Shown here piece after piece: positions 58,757 to 64,000 of a stretch of 64,000 bases of DNA. Each line of letters starts with the position of its first letter. The stretch's first letter is position 1. Both the position numbers and the translations under genes were made by a program. The notes under the pieces were generated by a model, which saw only the letters and a list, made by a program, of their open reading frames with translations, had not been told where the DNA came from and did no database searches. Location of the stretch: the NCBI GenBank assembly GCA_040381075.1, contig JBEIHX010000005.1, forward strand, positions 1 through 64,000. The letters are read 5' to 3'. This stretch comes from JBEIHX01 sp040381075. GTDB lineage: Bacteria > Pseudomonadota > Alphaproteobacteria > Caulobacterales > Aquidulcibacteraceae.

Positions 58757-60166
58757 ATGAGCGCGGATGGCACCAAGGGCATCAATCGCAGCCCTGCGAT
58801 TTCGTATCAGGAGGTGTTGGATCTCGACACCCGCGCACCGCCCGCCATCTATCGCGAGGAACGCGTTGTTGATCTCGGCCCGGATGCGGTCGGGATAGAT
58901 CGCTTCATCTCGGAGGACTATTACCGTCAGGAGATCGACCAGGTCTGGAAGAAGGTGTGGCAGTGGGCCTGCCGCGAGGAAGACATCCCCAATCCGGGCG
59001 ACTACACGATCTACGAACTCGACCGGCTGTCGGTGATCATCGCGCGCCAGTCCGACGGGTCGATCCGCGGATTTTACAATTCCTGTCTGCACCGCGGGCG
59101 CAAGCTCGTCACCCAGTCCGGCTGCAAGCAGGCGTTCCGCTGCGCCTTCCACGGTTTCGCCTGGAACCTTGACGGCAGCTTCAAGGAAAACCCGATCAAG
59201 TGGGACTTTCCGCAGATTGATGAGGCGAAATTCGCTCTGCCCGAAGTCAAGGTCGCCGCCTGGGGCGGTTTCGTGTTCATCAATTTCGACCCTGACGCGC
59301 CGGCGCTGGAGAGCGTTTTGGACCCGATGCCGCGCCATTTCGAGCGCTATGACTACGCCGATCGCTACAAGTGGGTTCACGTTTCCAAGGTGATCAAGGC
59401 GAACTGGAAAGTGGTGAGCGAGGCTTTCATGGAAAGCCACCATTCAATCACCACACACCCGCAGATCCTGCCCTATCTCGCCGATGAGAACTCGCAGTAC
59501 GACGTGCTGTCTGATCACGTGACGCGCCATATCTCCGCAGTCTGCATTCCAGCGCCCGCCGTTGATGACGGGCGCCTGACCCAGCAGGCGATCCTGGATT
59601 CCATGATGGGCGCGGGCGGACGCGGGGCGGTCGGCGAAGATGGCGCGCCGCAGCTCAAGGTTCCCGAGGACAAGACCGCGCGTGAATACGCCGCCGAACT
59701 GTTCCGACAGATGTTCAAGGCCGAGGATGGTTACGACTACTCCGACAAGGCGGATGCGGAGATTCTCGACACCATTCTTTACAACGTGTTCCCGAACATG
59801 AGCTTCTGGGCGGGATACGCCCCGAACATCGTCTATCGCTGGCGCCCCGTCGGCAAGGACGCAACCATCATGGACGTCATCCGGCTGAAGCGCCAACCGA
59901 AGGATGGGCCGCGCCACAAGCCCTGCGCGGAGCATCGTCTGGGTGAGGATGAGCCATGGACGGCGGCGGCCGAACTCGGGTCGCTCGGCGGCATCTTCGA
60001 ACAGGATATGGCCAATCTTCCCTATGTGCAGGAAGGACTGTACGCGTCGGGGTCAGGCGTCGTGCATTACGGGCGATATGCCGAGATGCGGCTGAAGCAA
60101 CAGCACGTCATGCTCGACAGGTATATGGGCAAAGACGCCAGTCCCGCCTCCGGCAAGAAGACATAG
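58757..60166 (+). CDS. Rieske-type aromatic ring-hydroxylating oxygenase, alpha subunit
   Basis: A 469-aa oxygenase component. The Rieske [2Fe-2S] ligands are CLHRGRKL and CAFHGFAW, with 17 residues between the first His and second Cys. The catalytic mononuclear iron site is FMESHHSITTHPQ (two His) with a downstream carboxylate. The ATG at 58757 has GGGGAGCG upstream. It is an orphan here: no ferredoxin, reductase or beta subunit lies in the window. Substrate unknown; the C-terminal domain is long, as in the phthalate/carnitine-type group. Confidence 0.9.
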   Translation: MSADGTKGINRSPAISYQEVLDLDTRAPPAIYREERVVDLGPDAVGIDRFISEDYYRQEIDQVWKKVWQWACREEDIPNPGDYTIYELDRLSVIIARQSDGSIRGFYNSCLHRGRKLVTQSGCKQAFRCAFHGFAWNLDGSFKENPIKWDFPQIDEAKFALPEVKVAAWGGFVFINFDPDAPALESVLDPMPRHFERYDYADRYKWVHVSKVIKANWKVVSEAFMESHHSITTHPQILPYLADENSQYDVLSDHVTRHISAVCIPAPAVDDGRLTQQAILDSMMGAGGRGAVGEDGAPQLKVPEDKTAREYAAELFRQMFKAEDGYDYSDKADAEILDTILYNVFPNMSFWAGYAPNIVYRWRPVGKDATIMDVIRLKRQPKDGPRHKPCAEHRLGEDEPWTAAAELGSLGGIFEQDMANLPYVQEGLYASGSGVVHYGRYAEMRLKQQHVMLDRYMGKDASPASGKKT

Positions 60167-60305
60167 GCCCTTCCGACCGGCGGCTGCCACAGCGCCTTCA
60201 GACGGCGTCAAAAGATATCCGAGGGGGAGCAGAAGCCGGGGAGTCAGATTGCGGGGGACCAGATGGTGGCTGGCCTGCTGCCGGCCGGCCACATGTCGGG
60301 ATCCC

Positions 60306-60350
60306 GGACGCCCGGATCTTGGACTCCCGGGTACTCGACGCCCGGATCCA
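60306..60350. repeat. 15-base repeat, three copies
   Basis: ggacgcccggatctt, ggactcccgggtact and cgacgcccggatcca, in the 346-base gap 60167-60512 between convergent Rieske and FlaEY-like genes. Nothing else is recognisable in the gap. Confidence 0.85.
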
Positions 60351-60512
60351 GGCGGTCCGAATGGCGGGGGCCTCGACGGTGAACGGAGCAACCGCCGGCG
60401 GCGCGGCAGGCCGGTCAAACCCCAGACGGCGGCAGACCCCGCGACACGCCGGTCACAGGGCGCGCCGGCGCCGTCAGGCAAGCTCGCAGCGCTCCTGCGG
60501 CCGCATGCGGAT

Positions 60513-63218
60513 TTACCCGCCAGACAGGCGGCGCAGGCCGGCCTGATAATTCCGCAGCTGCGCCAGCGCCGTCGCAGACGGCTGTCCATCCCGTTTGCCG
60601 GGACGCTCCAGGCCCCGGGGATTCGTCGCCGCAGTATGGGCGAAGCGGACATTCGCCATGACGCGATCGATCGCCTGGGCGCTCTCCTTCGCGCTCGCCG
60701 CATCGGTGAACGCCGCCGTCGCCGGCATGCGCAACGCCACAATCTCCGGCGCCGGAGAGCGCGAGGCCAAGCGCGCGTCACGCCGTTTCTCGTCGATGAG
60801 CGCGCCCTGCTTCAGGCCAAGACCGGCAAGCGCGTCGCGTCCAGGCTCACCCGACATGATTTCCACCCGCCGCCCCGATGTCGGTTTGATCTGCAGCCTT
60901 TCCCCGCCGCGCATGTACGTCACCTCCGCGCGCGCGGCGAGGGCGACTGCGGAGTTGATGCGCAGGGCAAGGCTCGCCCAGGTGTCGTCCGCACCGATCG
61001 TGATGCGCTTTGCCGCCTCGCCTTCCACCTGCAGGAAAAAGTGGTGACCGGGGCGAAGCGCGCCCACATCTGCAAGACGCTTGCTCTCCGGGGTCTGGAT
61101 GTCGCCGCGCGGCAGACCCAGCGCATCAAGGCCGGATTGTCCGCGGACGTCGATCGCCATCCCCGCAATCGTTACGTCGCCCTGTCGGCCCATCATCTCG
61201 CGTGTCCAGCCTTGTGATCCATCCTCCGCCCCGAAGCTGGCGAGGAAGGCCGTGCGCCCGGGGGCGCGGGCGGCGCTGTCAGAAGCTCCTGGCGACGCCG
61301 GCGGCGGGGCAACGGGCGCACGCACGGCGTCGGATCGCTCTCCCCCTACCAGTATGTCGCCGCCGGAGATGGCGAGCGCGTTGATCCGATCGCTGCCAGC
61401 CACGCCGAAAAAACGCCCCCAGTCCAGGCTCGGCTGCCCGCCATCTGTCAGGCGGGCGACAAAACCGTCGGTTCCGCCAGCATGGGCCGGCCCGCCATTG
61501 ACCGCGGCGATCGCCGCGTCGAGCGTGACCCCGGCGATTGCGATGGCGTCGCCGTCGACGGCGATTGCAGTCACTTCTGCGGCGCCGACAGCAAAGCTCC
61601 AGGTCGCCGGGCCGGCGAGATCATCCAGACGCAGCTTGTGCACCCGCGCTTGACCGCCTTCCGCAACGGCGACTGCCGCCTGACCATCGGCTGTGATGGC
61701 GACAGCGGTGGCGCGACTGTCGCCGGCGTCGGCGAACTGGCGGGTCGACTGGAGAGCGCCAGCGGTGGTGAAAACCTGCACGTAGGCGTCGCTGCGCGCC
61801 CCGGCGGGGGCGCTGGCGAGCGCGCCCACAGCGCGTCCGGCGACAACGAGGCGGCCCTCGCCGGCGAAGGCAAGACCGGTTGGCGCGTCGTCGCCCCTGG
61901 CGCCCTGCTGACGGGCCCACAGCTCGCCGCCGGCGGCGTCATACACCCAGATCGCAGTGTCGCGGCCGCCGCCGCGCGCCGCCGCATCCATGAGCCCCTC
62001 AACACTGGCGGCGATTGCGACCTGCCCATCCGGTCCAACCGCCAGTTTGGGGTCAGCGGCGCTGACTGGCGCGCCCATCATCCGTGTCCACAGCTTTCGG
62101 CCCTGGCCATCAAACTTCACCAGCACGACGTCGGACTGACCTGCGGGTTTGAGGCCGTCAAAGGCGCCTGAAGCGACGCCGGCGGCGTAGACCGCGCCGT
62201 CCGGCGCGCTCACCACGCTGGTCAGCCGCACCGCCCCGGCGCCGGTCGCCGCCAGCCGCTCTGTGAAGACCTCGCTGGGCTGTGCTGTGACGATATCATT
62301 GAATCGCTGCAGCCGGCCGGCGATATCGGTGGGGGTCGTCACCCGCTTGCCGGTGGAATCGACCGTCGACTGGACCCCCTTGACCCCCTCCTGACCGACC
62401 GCGAACAGGGTTGGCCTCGCGGCGGGCCCTGACAACTGGACCCGCTCGGTCTCCAGCCCGTCTATCTTGAAGGCCCAATCGTCACTGAGCGCGCCCTTGC
62501 GCAGGGCCGGGTCAACCAGGCGTTCCCGCTCAAGACGGGTGGCGAAACCGGACGCCGCGAGCTTGGCGTTGACATAGCTGGCGACGGCCGCAAGCGTCCG
62601 CGCCGTCTCCCCCATCTCGGCGAGATCGAAGTCAATGGCGGTGTCGACGCCGTTGCGGGTGATCGAGATGGAGAAGCGCACGTCGCCGGCGAGCGCGGCG
62701 ACCGGTGTGTCGGGGTCGCCTTCATGGATGCGGGCGCCAACGTAATCAAAGCTGTTGCGCCGGACGGCGAGCTCGGTCTCTGCGCGCGACAGCTTCTCGG
62801 CGCGCACAACGCTGATTTTTTCCAGCTTCAGGTCATCGACATACCCGACCACCTCGCTCCAGCCGCGCGAAAAGGCGCTGGCCAGCCGGCTGCGATCGGC
62901 CGGCGCGGCGCCGGCCTCTGCGGCCTTTTCGGCGATCGCCTTCAGCTGCGCGAAGCCGCCCCAAGCGGCGGCAAGCTTGCGCGCGTCGCTGATCTGCGGA
63001 TCGCGCCCGGACGGCGGCGCGTCGCCAAAAACGGATCTGCCGGCCTGCAAACGGCGTGCAGCGGCTTCGGCGTCCGGGGCCTTGCGGATCCGGACATCCC
63101 ATGGCGGCAGGTCAGCCAGCGTCATCCCCGGACGTGCGCGCAGACCCGCGCGGTCACCCCCGAAGAGCTGGCCGGGAAAGCCTGAGAGCGAGCCTGAAAT
63201 GGAGCCGAAACCAGCCAT
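60513..63218 (-). CDS. large FlaEY-like protein with flagellin-type modules and a central propeller
   Basis: A 901-aa protein starting MAGFGSISGSLSGFPGQLFG. Two segments look like the Flagellin_IN module of FliD/flagellins: near residues 183-240 (SITRNGVDTAIDFDLAEMGE and TLAAVASYVNAKLAASGF) and near 735-790 (RITIGADDTWASLALRINSA, then GERLQIKPTSGRRVEIMSGE). Between them (about 300-680) is a series of beta-propeller-type repeats (VVSAPDGAVYAAGVASGAFD, DPKLAVGPDGQVAIAASVEG, GDAIAIAGVTLDAAIAAVNG). The overall design resembles the flagellar regulator FlaEY of Caulobacter. It is the largest gene here. It has no signal peptide; export could be flagellar. Confidence 0.55.
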   Translation of the reverse strand: MAGFGSISGSLSGFPGQLFGGDRAGLRARPGMTLADLPPWDVRIRKAPDAEAAARRLQAGRSVFGDAPPSGRDPQISDARKLAAAWGGFAQLKAIAEKAAEAGAAPADRSRLASAFSRGWSEVVGYVDDLKLEKISVVRAEKLSRAETELAVRRNSFDYVGARIHEGDPDTPVAALAGDVRFSISITRNGVDTAIDFDLAEMGETARTLAAVASYVNAKLAASGFATRLERERLVDPALRKGALSDDWAFKIDGLETERVQLSGPAARPTLFAVGQEGVKGVQSTVDSTGKRVTTPTDIAGRLQRFNDIVTAQPSEVFTERLAATGAGAVRLTSVVSAPDGAVYAAGVASGAFDGLKPAGQSDVVLVKFDGQGRKLWTRMMGAPVSAADPKLAVGPDGQVAIAASVEGLMDAAARGGGRDTAIWVYDAAGGELWARQQGARGDDAPTGLAFAGEGRLVVAGRAVGALASAPAGARSDAYVQVFTTAGALQSTRQFADAGDSRATAVAITADGQAAVAVAEGGQARVHKLRLDDLAGPATWSFAVGAAEVTAIAVDGDAIAIAGVTLDAAIAAVNGGPAHAGGTDGFVARLTDGGQPSLDWGRFFGVAGSDRINALAISGGDILVGGERSDAVRAPVAPPPASPGASDSAARAPGRTAFLASFGAEDGSQGWTREMMGRQGDVTIAGMAIDVRGQSGLDALGLPRGDIQTPESKRLADVGALRPGHHFFLQVEGEAAKRITIGADDTWASLALRINSAVALAARAEVTYMRGGERLQIKPTSGRRVEIMSGEPGRDALAGLGLKQGALIDEKRRDARLASRSPAPEIVALRMPATAAFTDAASAKESAQAIDRVMANVRFAHTAATNPRGLERPGKRDGQPSATALAQLRNYQAGLRRLSGG

Positions 63219-63314
63219 TGCGCCATTGCATCAAAGAGGGTTCTCCAAAACCTTAAGAGCCGCGTATGATGGGCCGCGGGCGCTCCGTCGTGGAGCAATG
63301 CGGGAGGGCTCTCG

Positions 63315-64000
63315 ATGCTGAAGCGCAGGAAGGCCGAAGCCGGGGCAGACGCAGACGCGGGAGGGCAGGCCCAGGCTGCAGGGCAGGCCGGCCAGGGCCG
63401 GCGACGCCCGGCGCCGAGCCGGCGCGGGGCCGGCGGCTCCTGGATGGCCGCGATGATGTTCAATCTCGCACTGCTCGCCCTGGCGGTCACGGGAGCGCGC
63501 ACGCTGAAGGAGGCCACCCAGATCGAGCCTTACGGTTTCCCGGTCACGGAAACCACGCTGCGCGAGACCCGCACTGCAGTGGACGCCGCGCTGCGCGGTT
63601 TGCTCCCCCCGGGACAGGATCCGCGCGCGGCCTGGAGCCGGATGGTGGCGGCCGATCTCGCTGAGGAGGATCTTGAGAGCGCGCGCGGACTGCTGCTCGG
63701 CGCGCCGCAACTGCTCGCTCCCGAGGATGCACGCCGGGTGGCGGCGAAAACCGCCGAACTCGTCACGCTGGACCCGCAGCTGAGCCAGGACGAGGCCCAG
63801 ATCGCCGCGGCGGCGCAGTTGCTGGCGCCGGAGACGGCGGCGCGCTGGACAGAACTGTCGTCCCCGGCGGCGCAGGTCTGGCGGGCCGCGGCGGAATTCG
63901 GCGAAGGCGCGGTCACCGGTCAGGCCGACACCGGCGCTGGTCTTGCCGGGGCGATCACCTCGGATTTTTTTGTCGTTGGCGACGTGCGGGACCTGATCAT
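63315..64000 (+). CDS. membrane-anchored protein, truncated by the window edge
   Basis: ATG 63315 follows GGGAGGG; 228 codons are open to the window end. The first 40 residues are basic and low complexity (RRKAEAGADADAGGQAQAAG), followed by one helix (SWMAAMMFNLALLALAVTGA, about 42-62) and an acidic/Ala-rich periplasmic or cytoplasmic part with helical repeats (RRVAAKTAELVTLDPQLSQD). I do not recognise it. Position divergent from the FlaEY-like gene (96 bases) suggests a flagellar link, but that is inference. Confidence 0.6.
   Translation, partial: MLKRRKAEAGADADAGGQAQAAGQAGQGRRRPAPSRRGAGGSWMAAMMFNLALLALAVTGARTLKEATQIEPYGFPVTETTLRETRTAVDAALRGLLPPGQDPRAAWSRMVAADLAEEDLESARGLLLGAPQLLAPEDARRVAAKTAELVTLDPQLSQDEAQIAAAAQLLAPETAARWTELSSPAAQVWRAAAEFGEGAVTGQADTGAGLAGAITSDFFVVGDVRDLI

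Noticed and set aside
60167..60512. Frame 60249-61217 on the + strand
   Set aside because: Most of it is antisense to the FlaEY-like gene and the remainder is repeat-derived; there is no ribosome site.
1..64000. tRNA, rRNA, riboswitch, phage or IS elements
   Set aside because: I looked for cloverleaf-type sequence, conserved aptamer motifs, transposase or integrase motifs and terminal inverted repeats and saw none. A tRNAscan or Rfam search could still find something.

Overview
This is a high-GC alphaproteobacterial chromosome segment. The gene set points to the Caulobacterales/Maricaulales side (Hyphomonadaceae- or Maricaulaceae-like): flbT and flaF next to a FlmG-type flagellin glycosyltransferase, a FlaEY-like protein, an ilvBN operon behind an attenuator, and DUF1491, MidA and YbjN-proC neighbourhoods. 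The species is not identifiable. I saw no tRNA, rRNA, CRISPR array, insertion sequence or prophage. Names come from motif recognition; no database was searched.

Layout. 1-5021: ilvN, ilvB with a promoter, leader peptide and terminator, then miaA and serB. 4994-9563: prfC, DUF1491, a secreted protein and prs. 9902-15925: an M24 aminopeptidase, prmA and a UvrD/PcrA helicase. 16335-20490: a four-gene MacAB-like export system. 20508-26273: a medium-chain dehydrogenase, a degenerate pyroglutamyl-peptidase-fold protein and a four-gene operon of unknown pathway (MFS, 152-aa protein, APH-like kinase, lipocalin-like protein). 26602-28995: four genes joined by 4-base overlaps (DHFR-like, thioesterase, DUF423, epoxide hydrolase). 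29093-34628: TrkH, a SIMPL protein, a frameshifted ATP-grasp gene, a metallo-beta-lactamase-fold hydrolase and a small lipocalin-like protein. 34725-42357: acyl-CoA/lipid-type catabolic genes (ECH-fold, ThuA, SDR, ACAD, SCP2-thiolase) and an oppBC permease pair. 42509-49224: housekeeping (DUF442, proC, YbjN, ubiK, lgt, midA, pgeF, tldD). 49444-52524: flaF, flbT and flmG. 52560-56174: transglutaminase, alpha-E and circularly permuted ATP-grasp cluster. 56506-60166: FAD monooxygenase, DUF6265 and Rieske oxygenase. 60513-64000: FlaEY-like protein and a truncated membrane protein.

The most unusual property is not one gene. About twenty separate short tandem-repeat arrays (units of 6-18 bases, each with its own sequence) fill most intergenic gaps and several gene 3' ends. 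Eleven of the fourteen gaps longer than 300 bases hold one. Arrays inside coding tails have unit lengths divisible by three; most intergenic ones do not. One array ends at the ribosome binding site of the SIMPL gene, and another has duplicated the 3' end of ilvN.

Other points worth attention are the ilv leader, whose -35 box contains the miaA stop codon; the T8 frameshift; catalytic-residue losses in the pyroglutamyl-peptidase-like and enoyl-CoA-hydratase-like proteins; and the ATP-grasp/alpha-E/transglutaminase cluster, which lacks the proteasome-like peptidase often found with it.
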